This document shows positions 28,107 to 36,877 of a DNA stretch of 60,876 bases, one piece after another. The translations under genes were made by a program, and so were the position numbers. Source of the stretch: Bacteroidales bacterium (lineage in GTDB: Bacteria > Bacteroidota > Bacteroidia > Bacteroidales > UBA932); assembly GCA_017428035.1 (NCBI GenBank), contig JAFRRR010000119.1, positions 1 to 60,876 of the forward strand, written 5' to 3'. The notes under the pieces are model-generated. The model saw nothing but the letters and a program-made list of their open reading frames with translations, ran no database searches and had not been told where the DNA came from. How positions within the stretch are numbered: the first letter of the stretch is position 1; every line of letters begins with the position of its first letter.

Positions 28107-30815
28107 ATGAACAGATTAAGGTTATATCCAATTCTAGTGCTTATCGCCTGCTCTATGGCCGCTTTTGGCCAGGAGCCTGTCAGCGATGGGTTTACAGTTT
28201 CGGGCGAACAGATATCGGCACCTACCGCCAGCCTCACTAATATGCTGTACGGTAAATTCCCGGGATTGTTCGTGACCGAATCCACAGGGGAACCGGGTTA
28301 CGATGCAGCGACATTAAATATTCGCGGTATCGCCACATATAACAATACAGAGATTCCTATATATGTGGACGGTTTCCAGATAAACTCTTCCTTCTTCAAC
28401 TATATGTCTGCAGCCGAAATAGAGAGCATCCGCATCCTCAAGGATGCCGCAGATCTGGCTCCATTCGGGCAGCGGGGCGCCAACGGTATTATTTGGGTCA
28501 CGACCAAACGCGGCGCGAGCCACAACGGTCCTATAGTCTCTTTCGAGGCAAAAGGAGGAATACAACTGGCTGCCAACATTAATAAGCCCTATGGTACAGA
28601 TGACTTTATGCGGCTGTACAACGAGGCATACAGCAACGATCTGGGCGCAGGATGGGCCGATCGGTACTCAGCAGCGGAAATCGCTAAAATGCCCGATGTA
28701 GATTGGCACGATGCGGTGCTTAGGCCCATTGCACCATACTATGAATCCAATCTATCAATACGTGGTGGCGACAAGAACGTCAGATATTTTGTAGCTGCAG
28801 GTTATATGGACCAGGATGGTCTTTACGATGTGCCTTTCTCCGATACACTGTCGAATGCTTCCATTTCGAGAATCAATCTAAGGTCAAATCTGGACATAAA
28901 CTTGGCCGACTGGATTGAAGCTTCTATCGGCATCGGTGGCCGCATTGAAAACCGCAGATATCCTAACATGAGCGCCTCCACTCTATGGACCAATATGGCC
29001 AAATATCCATCCTTCATATATCCGATAAAGAATACCGACGGGTCGTGGACCGGTACGCCCGTGTACAACAACAACCCTGTAGCTTCTATCCGCGCTCTTG
29101 GAAAGAATTCCACCCACGACAGGACACTTCAGTTCCAGTTGGCTCTCAAAGAGAAGTTGGACTTTATATTGGAAGGCTTATATCTGCGGGAGTCCATAGC
29201 CTTGAGCAGTTGGACACGAGATGCTGCCGGCAATACCAGGAACTACACCCGTATGTACAATGGTACGGCTCAGACTACCGACAATGACACCCCCTACAGC
29301 CGATACGAAAACAGTGGCACAAACCAATGGAACTGGAAACACTTCAAACTTGGTGCAGGGTATTCGAGGGACATCGGTCCAGGGCTTTTCAGTGCGAATA
29401 TCGACGGGTTGTATAATATTTACAACACTGATATAAACCAGAACGGTGATGCCGGTTCACACCTTTTTTACCGCTACGCAAATATTAGCGGTGCATTCAC
29501 TTATGATGTTGACGGACTTTTCTATGCAGCATTTACCTATGCGTTGAGCGGATCCGACAACTACAGGCCAGGCAATAAATGGGGCTTCTACCCGGCCTTG
29601 TCAGTGGGATATACCATTCTGAAAGATGTGCTTAAAGTACGTGCGGATGCTGGTCTCAACGGCTGGGATCCAATGGGAGAAAAACGTTTCTTGTGGGAAC
29701 GTTACTATACACATAATGGCGGCATCAATTTGGGCAATGGATCGCCTTCGTGGCACAGCGGCTTCACCACTCTCTACGAAGAAAATCCCGATATTTTCTC
29801 AGAGAAGAGTGCAAAGGCCTCAATTGGTGTTGATGCTTCACTGATGAATCACCGCCTCAACGCAGAAGTGACTGGGTTCTTCGAGAAACGCAACGGCATC
29901 GTAACTCAAAACACTATGATTCCGGGAGCCGCTGGTATCCAGAATCCTGCCTACGAAAACCTCGGAAAGGTAACGAATATGGGTCTTGACATAGCTCTTT
30001 CCTATGCCGACAAGATAGGGGACTTTAAATATGGAGCGTCATTGATAGGATCCTATGCAACCAATAGGATAGATTATATGGCTGAGGTTATCACAATATC
30101 CAGTCGTGCCAAGACAGGGCACTCCATCAACTCTATCTTCGGCTATGTCGCAGACGGGTTCTATGATGTTTCTGACTTTGATGCCGACGGCAACCTGCTT
30201 CCCGGACTTCCGAAGGTATCGCTTGGCAAAGTACAGCCGGGAGACATCAAGTACAAGAACCTGACTCCCGACGACATTATTGATGAACTGGACCAGACGA
30301 TAATCGGCAGTCCCCGCCTTCCTAAACTTAACTACTCCCTGACCATAAGTCTCGGTTATCGCAACTTCGATCTTTCAGCCATGTTCTACGGGATAGGCGG
30401 CAGCAGCGTCAATCTGCTGGATGCCCCCATACAGAGTGTGGCATTCCGCGACAACGGAAACGTGTTCAAGATTGCAGAAGGAAGGTGGGCTTATTACCCT
30501 GAAAAAGGGATTGATACTCGTGGCGAAGCCACTTATCCCCGACTGTCACTCCTGGATAATAACAACAATTACCAGTACTCCACCCTTTGGGTACACAGCG
30601 GAGACTTCTTCAAACTTAAGGATGTGGAGTTGGGCTATACTCTGCCCGAGGCACTGCTTTCAAAGGCTGGAATCGAAAGGATAAGAGTCTATGCCAGAGC
30701 ATTGAATCTGTTCACGATAAGCCGGTTGATGAAAACTTACGGAATTGATCCGGAGGTTATGGCGGGGCATCCCGCGATGAGATCTGTGAACCTGGGTGTT
30801 AATGTAACTTTTTAA
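28107..30815 (+). CDS. Short SusC-like TonB-dependent transporter (PUL 1, pair 2)
   Basis: 902 residues, about 180 fewer than the first SusC of the operon. After the signal peptide (MAAFGQ) it goes almost straight into the plug (NMLYGKFPGLFV, NIRGIATYNNTEIPIYVDG, GANGIIWVTTKRG): the carboxypeptidase-regulatory-like domain is absent and the usual VVVGYG TonB-box region is not seen. The barrel is complete and ends with LGVNVTF. It has its own SusD downstream (10 bases). It may be a transporter with altered TonB coupling or a binding partner of the other pair. Sequence is only distantly similar to SusC 1, so not a recent duplicate. Confidence 0.92.
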   Translation: MNRLRLYPILVLIACSMAAFGQEPVSDGFTVSGEQISAPTASLTNMLYGKFPGLFVTESTGEPGYDAATLNIRGIATYNNTEIPIYVDGFQINSSFFNYMSAAEIESIRILKDAADLAPFGQRGANGIIWVTTKRGASHNGPIVSFEAKGGIQLAANINKPYGTDDFMRLYNEAYSNDLGAGWADRYSAAEIAKMPDVDWHDAVLRPIAPYYESNLSIRGGDKNVRYFVAAGYMDQDGLYDVPFSDTLSNASISRINLRSNLDINLADWIEASIGIGGRIENRRYPNMSASTLWTNMAKYPSFIYPIKNTDGSWTGTPVYNNNPVASIRALGKNSTHDRTLQFQLALKEKLDFILEGLYLRESIALSSWTRDAAGNTRNYTRMYNGTAQTTDNDTPYSRYENSGTNQWNWKHFKLGAGYSRDIGPGLFSANIDGLYNIYNTDINQNGDAGSHLFYRYANISGAFTYDVDGLFYAAFTYALSGSDNYRPGNKWGFYPALSVGYTILKDVLKVRADAGLNGWDPMGEKRFLWERYYTHNGGINLGNGSPSWHSGFTTLYEENPDIFSEKSAKASIGVDASLMNHRLNAEVTGFFEKRNGIVTQNTMIPGAAGIQNPAYENLGKVTNMGLDIALSYADKIGDFKYGASLIGSYATNRIDYMAEVITISSRAKTGHSINSIFGYVADGFYDVSDFDADGNLLPGLPKVSLGKVQPGDIKYKNLTPDDIIDELDQTIIGSPRLPKLNYSLTISLGYRNFDLSAMFYGIGGSSVNLLDAPIQSVAFRDNGNVFKIAEGRWAYYPEKGIDTRGEATYPRLSLLDNNNNYQYSTLWVHSGDFFKLKDVELGYTLPEALLSKAGIERIRVYARALNLFTISRLMKTYGIDPEVMAGHPAMRSVNLGVNVTF

Positions 30816-30825
30816 CTGAACGGCT

Positions 30826-32472
30826 ATGAAAAAGAGTATAATTATTCTTGCTGTCTTTCTCCTGTGTGCTTCTTCTTGCACGCTGCTAGACTCAAAAGAC
30901 GACTTGCAGCTGACCGACGAGATGTTGCAGACCCGCTATTATCACCTGTTCAATATGGGTTACAGGACATACAACTGCGTGCCTGACGGCTTTTCACGGA
31001 TAGACAACAATCTGTTTGCCACAGTCTCAGACGAAGCCCAGTATGTTACCACACTGTCAAAAAGCGCCCGCTTCAACGATGGTTCCTGGAGTCAATACAA
31101 TAACCCGGATGACTGCTATGACTGGTTCTACGTTGGAATTCACGATGTTAACTATTTTCTTGAGAACACTGTGGATTATGTCGAGGCTCTTGCCCAAAGC
31201 AGAGACACCATCACAACCTCAGGAAGGTACTCGTATGAGCAGGATGTTCTAAATATGTCCCGACTTAGAGAAGAAGCCGTCGTACTAAGAGCATACTACT
31301 ACTTCGAACTTATCAAACGCTATGGCGGAGTACCTGTAATCAAGTCTACAGCAGACAAAGATTACTCAGAAAGAGCCACATACGATTCAGTAGTCAAAAT
31401 GATTGTCGATGATATTGACTCTGTGATGGACAAACTGGTCGACAGCTGGGTCGAGGAGACTCTGTCGAATTACGATGGACGACTCACAAAAGGGGCTGCC
31501 AGAGCTATCAAGAGCAGAGTTCTGCTCTATGCAGCCAGTCCGTTGAACAATCCGTCCAATGACACTGAGAAATGGATGGCTGCAGCAAAAGCGGCATACG
31601 ATGTTATTAATATGGGACGCTACAGTCTCACCGGCTCCTATCAGGATCTTTTCTACTCCGCTGCCACGAACACCAATCCTGAGGTCATATGGGCAAAGAG
31701 GAACAGCGCCAGCAATACCATAGAGAAGGCAAACTATCCGATTGGCACCCAAGGTGGTAGCACAGGAGTCTGTCCTTCGCTCAATCTAGTCAAAGCCTAT
31801 GAGCATAAAGGCGCCACTAATCCTTCTAACTGGTTTGAAAATCTTGACCCGAGATGCGCTGCCACAATAGTTAAGAATCTGGACTATTGGAATGGCAGAG
31901 AGATGCAGATTTACGCAGGCGGCACCGACAGCCCGTCAAATCCGAACTCGTCGCCTACGGGTTTCTACTTGAAAAAGTTCCTGAATCCTGACTTGAATTT
32001 GGTCAACGATGCGACAGAGATTCATAGTTGGATTCTGTTCCGTTATGCGGAGATCTTGCTGAACTATGCCGAAGCAATGAACGAAATATACGGCCCCGAT
32101 GGCAAAGGATCTTTCGGGCTCTCCGCTAGAGAGGCTGTCAATATGATCCGATCGAGAGAAGGTGTTGAAATGCCACCTGTCGCTGCGACTGACAAAGATT
32201 CTATGCGGGATGCCATCAAAAGAGAGCGCCGGGTAGAACTTGCATTCGAAGAACATCGGTTTTGGGACCTGCTCAGATGGAAAGATGCCGAAACGGCATT
32301 GAACACAACCATCTTAGGTGTGGACAATATTCCTGATGGTTCTTCATATGTCTGGAGGGAGAAAACCGTCTCAACCCGCAAGTTCGATGCATCAAAAATG
32401 TATCTCTATCCCATCCCACAAACCGAGATAGTTCGAACTGGCAATCAAATCACTCAAAATCCCAACTGGTAA
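30826..32472 (+). CDS. SusD/RagB-type glycan-binding lipoprotein (PUL 1, pair 2)
   Basis: 548-residue lipoprotein (lipobox ASSC, Cys18). SusD signatures: REEAVVLRAYYYFELIKRYG at about residue 150, RYAEILLNYAEAMNEIYG and VNMIRSREGV, then RRVELAFEEHRFWDLLRWKD, and the closing LYPIPQTEI..NPNW. The C-terminal motif is the standard SusD type, unlike the first SusD of this operon which diverges there. Pairs with the short SusC upstream. Four bases separate it from the next lipoprotein gene. Confidence 0.94.
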   Translation: MKKSIIILAVFLLCASSCTLLDSKDDLQLTDEMLQTRYYHLFNMGYRTYNCVPDGFSRIDNNLFATVSDEAQYVTTLSKSARFNDGSWSQYNNPDDCYDWFYVGIHDVNYFLENTVDYVEALAQSRDTITTSGRYSYEQDVLNMSRLREEAVVLRAYYYFELIKRYGGVPVIKSTADKDYSERATYDSVVKMIVDDIDSVMDKLVDSWVEETLSNYDGRLTKGAARAIKSRVLLYAASPLNNPSNDTEKWMAAAKAAYDVINMGRYSLTGSYQDLFYSAATNTNPEVIWAKRNSASNTIEKANYPIGTQGGSTGVCPSLNLVKAYEHKGATNPSNWFENLDPRCAATIVKNLDYWNGREMQIYAGGTDSPSNPNSSPTGFYLKKFLNPDLNLVNDATEIHSWILFRYAEILLNYAEAMNEIYGPDGKGSFGLSAREAVNMIRSREGVEMPPVAATDKDSMRDAIKRERRVELAFEEHRFWDLLRWKDAETALNTTILGVDNIPDGSSYVWREKTVSTRKFDASKMYLYPIPQTEIVRTGNQITQNPNW

Positions 32473-32475
32473 GCT

Positions 32476-33012
32476 ATGAAAAGAATCATTATAAACTTAT
32501 TTGCAGCATTCATCACACTCGTAGCTGGTGTATCTTGCAAAGATGCGGACAGCGCATACCCCTGGGGGGAGGCCATAGTATATATGCCGCAAGCGACTTA
32601 CACGCCTTACGAAGTGCCAAACAACGGCTCTGTTGAACAAACCAATCGCAACTATGACATAGATGAGGAAAACCGTCTATTGAATATCTACCTTGGTGTA
32701 TATCGTTCTGGATTGCAGCCTCTTGAGGCATACACTGTAAGTGTTGACGTTCAAGAAGGCAAACTGCCTGGAACCACGGCTTTGATTCCCGCTTATTATG
32801 ACCTGCCTATGGACGTCAGCTGCCCTGCCGGCCAAAGGGATGTTTCCTTTAATCTCTCTGTCGACCTGGACTACCTTATTGCCAATCGCAACAAGGTCTT
32901 TTCTCTCGTGGTGTATATCTACGATTGCTCACCTTATCCGCTTAATGAAGATCTGACCACCACATCCATTCAGATCAACACAAAAGAATTGTTAGAAAAA
33001 GAAAACTTATAA
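32476..33012 (+). CDS. DUF1735-like surface lipoprotein
   Basis: 178-residue lipoprotein (lipobox GVSC, Cys21). The immunoglobulin-like beta pattern, with EAIVYMPQATYTPYEVPN at the start and YTVSVDVQEG, resembles the DUF1735 (BT_3987-type) N-terminal domain found in SusE-position glycan-binding lipoproteins; no second domain follows, so it is a short member. It sits directly after a SusD gene and before a SusE/F-like gene, the usual position for surface glycan-binding proteins. Glycan binding is inferred from position; family assignment is moderate. Confidence 0.65.
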   Translation: MKRIIINLFAAFITLVAGVSCKDADSAYPWGEAIVYMPQATYTPYEVPNNGSVEQTNRNYDIDEENRLLNIYLGVYRSGLQPLEAYTVSVDVQEGKLPGTTALIPAYYDLPMDVSCPAGQRDVSFNLSVDLDYLIANRNKVFSLVVYIYDCSPYPLNEDLTTTSIQINTKELLEKENL

Positions 33013-33042
33013 TCAACCAATCACATTTTAAATCATTACATT

Positions 33043-34524
33043 ATGAAAAGATTTATTTGTCTTTTTGTCGCAACATTAGTTGTAGCAGCTCTATCTCTGA
33101 CGGGATGTAAAAAACCGACTCCGGACCCTTCCCTTCCTGCAGCCAAGCTAACAGTTACGCCTTCTGGCAAGATTGTCTTGAACGAGTCTACCAAGGGCGA
33201 GACAGCCGTCACTCTTGACTGGGACTCTGTCGCAGATGATGCTACCTACACCGCCTATATGGCAAAGGCCAAGGCGGAAGACCTATCCAGCGCTTTCAGC
33301 AAAACAGCAAGCGGCACTTCCCTAACTCTGACAGGCGATGATCTTCAGAACGCCCTCCTCGGAATGGGATTCACTCCGGGGTCCAATGCAGCCATGAAAT
33401 TCGTAGTTGTAGCCAAATCGGGCACTCTGACATCAAACTCTAATGAGGTCACTTCCAACATAGTGCTTTACACCCACATTGTTGAATTGAACTCGCCCGT
33501 TATTACAACCAGCGCTACTTCTGTAACCCTCAGCGCTGACACAAAAGAAGATGAGGCTCTTTCCATCTCTTGGTCAGATGCTTCTGTAGAGGATGTATAT
33601 GTAGAATACACTCTGGCTGTGGCTACTGACAATTCTTTTGAAAATGCAGAGCTGTTTGCCACAGGCACCGACCGCAACGTCAGCCTCACCGGAGCTGAAT
33701 TACAATCTATGCTCAAAGACATGGGATTCAAAGAAGGTGAAACTGCATCTTTGTTCTGCCGCGTGGCAGCAGAACCTGCTGACGGCGCCATCGAGAGCGT
33801 TACGTCCGATACCAAGTCTGTATCTGTCAAACTGTATGAGAAGCCTAAATATACCGGCGCAATCCCCACAAGGATGAACCTTATCGGTAACGGGACTGAA
33901 GCTCAATGGGACATGAACGCAGAATGCGGATACATGACCTGCGTTGACGAGGCCAAAGGTATCTTTGAATGGACCGGCAATATCATTAACAGCACCGGAA
34001 CCTTCGAAATCTATTTCGACGGCAGCTGGAACAGAGGCTTCCGCCAGGGCTTTGGTGAGTTTTACTGGGACGATGTTACTATACCTGATACCCGTGTTGA
34101 CAATGACTATTTCCGTTTCCTGATTCCGGGCAAGTACTATGTCAAGGCTAGTGCTTACGACCAGACTATTGAGTGGGAACTTCTCGAAGCATCTATCAGC
34201 GAGATATATGTTGATGGTGCTGCTGCAGCCGGCGAAGGCGAAGAATTCGGCGTATTGCCCGTTCCAGTAAAGGATGCAAAAGGTATTTTTGAGGGAGTTG
34301 TCAGACTAACAGCAGGCAAGGACTTCCATATAATAACTACGACTTCCGACGGAGCCCGTGGCTACTACTGCCATCCTTCAAGCAAGAATTCGGGTACATC
34401 ATGGAAGTTGATTGAGTGCCGCGAAAGCGGTGAACAGTCTGGAATGTTCCAGGTTCCCGACACTGGCGACTATCTCATCACCATCGACGCCATCAAGCAC
34501 ACGATGACAGCAGTTGCACAATAA
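33043..34524 (+). CDS. SusE/SusF-like surface glycan-binding lipoprotein
   Basis: 493-residue lipoprotein (lipobox LTGC, Cys22). Two SusE-type fibronectin-like domains in tandem (about 30-140 and 145-265; each has the LTLDW/LSISW strand and the LTGxxLQxxLxxMGF helix), then two beta-sandwich binding domains (about 275-380, with MNLIGNGTEAQWDMN, and 385-493) of the type that binds starch in SusE/SusF. Last gene of the operon, followed by a strong terminator. It would capture glycan on the cell surface for the SusCD transporters. Confidence 0.85.
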   Translation: MKRFICLFVATLVVAALSLTGCKKPTPDPSLPAAKLTVTPSGKIVLNESTKGETAVTLDWDSVADDATYTAYMAKAKAEDLSSAFSKTASGTSLTLTGDDLQNALLGMGFTPGSNAAMKFVVVAKSGTLTSNSNEVTSNIVLYTHIVELNSPVITTSATSVTLSADTKEDEALSISWSDASVEDVYVEYTLAVATDNSFENAELFATGTDRNVSLTGAELQSMLKDMGFKEGETASLFCRVAAEPADGAIESVTSDTKSVSVKLYEKPKYTGAIPTRMNLIGNGTEAQWDMNAECGYMTCVDEAKGIFEWTGNIINSTGTFEIYFDGSWNRGFRQGFGEFYWDDVTIPDTRVDNDYFRFLIPGKYYVKASAYDQTIEWELLEASISEIYVDGAAAAGEGEEFGVLPVPVKDAKGIFEGVVRLTAGKDFHIITTTSDGARGYYCHPSSKNSGTSWKLIECRESGEQSGMFQVPDTGDYLITIDAIKHTMTAVAQ

Positions 34525-34545
34525 TCTGTGTCTTGCTAATTAATA

Positions 34546-34585
34546 AAATGGGGGCCAATTGATTTGGTCCCCATTTAATTTTATT
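34546..34585 (+). terminator. Terminator of the plus-strand PUL 1 operon
   Basis: AAATGGGGGCCAA (34546-34558) pairs with TTGGTCCCCATTT (34564-34576; one G/T wobble), 6-base centre, followed by an AT-rich tail. It can also serve the convergent hydrolase gene at 34596. Confidence 0.8.
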
Positions 34586-34595
34586 ATGAGCTTAA

Positions 34596-35918
34596 TTACA
34601 GCTGCTCAATGATATCTCTTAGCAAGCCGTTGAAGTTGATGACGCGGTCGGGCTTGGGGGAGTAGCCGAGCACGACTACCACCAGTTCTTTTGAGGGGAT
34701 GATGTAGATCTGCTGGCCGTCGTGGCCCTGGCAGGAATACATATCCTCAGGAGCATCGGGGCAGGCGCCGCTGCGGTTGAGCCAGAAGAAGGAGCCGTAG
34801 CGTCCCTCACTGGCCGGGGCGGGCGTGGCCACATAGTCAGACCATCCTTCGGGAAGGATGCGCTCTCCCTGCACCACGCCGCCGTCCAGATACATCTGGC
34901 CGAAGCGGGCGTAGTCACGGGCGGTGACATAGAGGTATGACGACCCCACCGGAGTGCCGGTCATATCGGGTTCAAAGTGGGCATTGTTTATGGCCAGTGG
35001 TGCAAACAGCCTCTCCCGGATATATTCCAGGAACTCCGAATCAGAGGCAAACTTGCCGCGCAGATATCTCATTATCAGGTTGGTATTGCCGCTGGAGTAA
35101 TACCAGTAGCTGCCCGGCTCGTGTTCCAGCGGTTTATTGATGACGTAGAGCCCCATATCTGTTTCGCGGTGCAGCATCAGGTTCACGTCGCTGCGGTTGC
35201 CGTAGTTCTCGTTCCACTCCAGGCCACTGCTCATCTGCATCAAGTCGTTCAAAGTGATATTCTTGCGTCCGTCGCCCTGCCACTCGGGGATATCCATCGG
35301 GGTAAAAATATTCAGCAGGCCATCCTTGACCATAATGCCGACCAGGGCATTGGTAAAGCTCTTGCCCATACTCCAGCTGAGCAACTGAGTCTGGGCGGTG
35401 ATGCCGGTGTCGTAGCGCTCCGCCACTACCCCGCCCCTGTGAAGGACCACGAAGGCGAAGGGATGGCCGTTATATGTACGCTCGTCCACCAAAGCCTTGG
35501 CTATCGGCTCCAGCCGGACTGCAAGAGCCGAATCTCCCGCCTGCAGATAATCTGGCAGCGCCTCTGCAGCCGGCAGCGGATACTTCTGCTCCAGGAAGGC
35601 CTTTTTGAGCTTTCGACTGCCGCGCAGCAGGGTCACGCCATAGCCTTCGCGGTAGGCGGCGGTAGATTTTGCCCAGAGGAAGCGGCTGGTGACCGTCTTC
35701 TTTTCATAATCCACCTTATTGTGGTTGAACTTTATGAAAGAGAATTTGAGGTCCAGCGCCTCTACGTCGGCCTGCTGCCTGCCGGAGATGAACACTGCTG
35801 AGGCAAGGTTCTTGGCGGCATAGCCGGTGATGATGGGCATCAAAGTATTGAGATACAGGCAGCCACCGATAATGGCTACCACAAGCAAGGCCAGAAGGAC
35901 GCGTAAAAATTTCTTCAT
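34596..35918 (-). CDS. Beta-lactamase-fold serine hydrolase (class C/esterase family)
   Basis: 440 residues from the ATG at 35918, which begins a hydrophobic anchor (KKFLRVLLALLVVAIIGGCLYL); the frame continues 28 codons upstream but that part is not credible. The fold is that of class C beta-lactamases, DD-peptidases and 6-aminohexanoate-dimer hydrolase-like esterases: SxxK motif SMGK (nucleophile Ser), the Tyr motif YYSSGNTN, and HDG in GHDGQQIYI in place of KTG. These features suggest an esterase, amidase or peptidase in the periplasm rather than an antibiotic-resistance enzyme. Divergent from the lysoplasmalogenase gene, with 37 bases between the two start codons. Confidence 0.85.
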   Translation of the reverse strand: MKKFLRVLLALLVVAIIGGCLYLNTLMPIITGYAAKNLASAVFISGRQQADVEALDLKFSFIKFNHNKVDYEKKTVTSRFLWAKSTAAYREGYGVTLLRGSRKLKKAFLEQKYPLPAAEALPDYLQAGDSALAVRLEPIAKALVDERTYNGHPFAFVVLHRGGVVAERYDTGITAQTQLLSWSMGKSFTNALVGIMVKDGLLNIFTPMDIPEWQGDGRKNITLNDLMQMSSGLEWNENYGNRSDVNLMLHRETDMGLYVINKPLEHEPGSYWYYSSGNTNLIMRYLRGKFASDSEFLEYIRERLFAPLAINNAHFEPDMTGTPVGSSYLYVTARDYARFGQMYLDGGVVQGERILPEGWSDYVATPAPASEGRYGSFFWLNRSGACPDAPEDMYSCQGHDGQQIYIIPSKELVVVVLGYSPKPDRVINFNGLLRDIIEQL

Positions 35919-35924
35919 TTTTGT

Positions 35925-35956
35925 TAACTTTGAGAATGAATCAATAATCAAAGTTA
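35925..35956. promoter_or_regulatory. Divergent overlapping promoters with identical -7 boxes
   Basis: TAACTTTG on the + strand (35925-35932) serves the gene at 35956; an identical TAACTTTG on the minus strand (35949-35956) serves the gene starting at 35918. The two face away from each other across 16 bases, and each transcript starts inside the other promoter region. -33 boxes are not clear. Confidence 0.55.
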
Positions 35957-36645
35957 TGAAATCTCTTAGACTTTGGCATATTTCGGCGGCGTTTTTTGCC
36001 ATTTGCGCCGCGCTTAACCTCTATGGATGCATCATAGAAAGCGGCCTCGCAGACACGGTGAAACCGGCACTTATGCCGCTGCTGTGCCTGACCACAATGA
36101 CGGCCCTGGCACAAGGAGTCGGCATCAAGAGCCGCGAGGCAAAGTTGCTGGCCTGCGCCCAACTGTTTGGCTTCGGCGGTGACACGGCTCTGATAGGCAG
36201 CGATGCCTTTGCCCTGTTTGCCCTAGGCATCGGGCTTTTCCTGGTAGGCCACATCTTCTACATCACCCTCTTCGGCGGCAAAAGCTGGAAGGGCCTCAAA
36301 CTCTGGGCTTGGGTTGTTGCCGTCGTGGTGGCGCTGACTGCCGTGGCCTGCCTGGTGAAAGCCATCGGCATAAGCGGCGCCCTGATGGCCCCTATGGCCG
36401 TTTATGGGCTGATGCTGATGACGCTCATTTTCAGCACCTTGACCGGTGCGCTCAGATTCAAAACCTTGACCTGGTGGCTGCTGACAGCCGGTGCCGTGAT
36501 GTTCACCTTCTCCGACAGCCTGATTGCCATACGCACCTTCGGCCATCTGAGCCCGCTGATGAGCGGTTTCGGCGTGATGGGCACCTACCTCCTAGCCCAG
36601 ACACTGCTGGCAATTGGCTCATACAGACTCATCTCCAAGAAATAA
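35956..36645 (+). CDS. YhhN-family membrane protein (lysoplasmalogenase)
   Basis: 229 residues from the ATG at 35956, chosen because the upstream open frame (to 35827) lies on top of the divergent gene. Seven to eight hydrophobic segments, with polar acidic residues inside them (GFGGDTALIG, FTFSDSLIAI), match YhhN/TMEM86 integral membrane enzymes that cleave the vinyl-ether bond of lysoplasmalogen. Plasmalogens occur in anaerobic bacteria, so a lipid-turnover role is reasonable. Single gene, followed by a large structured intergenic region. Confidence 0.85.
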   Translation: MKSLRLWHISAAFFAICAALNLYGCIIESGLADTVKPALMPLLCLTTMTALAQGVGIKSREAKLLACAQLFGFGGDTALIGSDAFALFALGIGLFLVGHIFYITLFGGKSWKGLKLWAWVVAVVVALTAVACLVKAIGISGALMAPMAVYGLMLMTLIFSTLTGALRFKTLTWWLLTAGAVMFTFSDSLIAIRTFGHLSPLMSGFGVMGTYLLAQTLLAIGSYRLISKK

Positions 36646-36662
36646 AACTACCCCCGCTAATA

Positions 36663-36776
36663 CGAAGGGCAGATTGTAGCCGGATGCTTGAAAGGGTTTG
36701 CGACCGGCGTTAGCGAGGGAGGGGACCGACCGAGCGTCAGGGAGCAAAACTTTCAAGCGAAGGCATCTGCCCTTCG
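36663..36776. repeat. Long imperfect inverted repeat
   Basis: CGAAGGGCAGAT (36663-36674) is exactly complementary to ATCTGCCCTTCG (36765-36776); inside it GCTTGAAAG..TTTGC (36685 on) pairs with GCAAAACTTTCAAGC (about 36744-36758). The RNA would form a branched hairpin about 114 bases long. Confidence 0.75.
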
Positions 36777-36788
36777 CCTGAAAGCGCA

Positions 36789-36851
36789 GAAAAAGCTTCG
36801 CGCAGGGAACAGGGGTTCTATGTTATCCCTGACCCGGAGCGAAGCTTTTTC
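36789..36851. terminator. Hairpin between the convergent lysoplasmalogenase and GH76 genes
   Basis: GAAAAAGCTTCGC (36789-36801) is exactly complementary to GCGAAGCTTTTTC (36839-36851), with AGGGA/TCCCT (36804-36808, 36826-36830) extending the stem. The T run on either strand makes it a plausible bidirectional terminator for the two converging operons. Confidence 0.7.
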
Positions 36852-36877
36852 GTAGCCAAGCGAAGGGCTGTGCGCTA

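Noticed and set aside
28107..30815. SusC 2 as a truncated pseudogene
   Set aside because: Has its own signal peptide, full plug and barrel, a normal C-terminal aromatic residue and an intact SusD partner.
34596..35918. Antibiotic-resistance beta-lactamase
   Set aside because: Motifs (SMGK, YSSGN, HDG) and the membrane-anchor layout fit the esterase/amidase branch; no resistance context.
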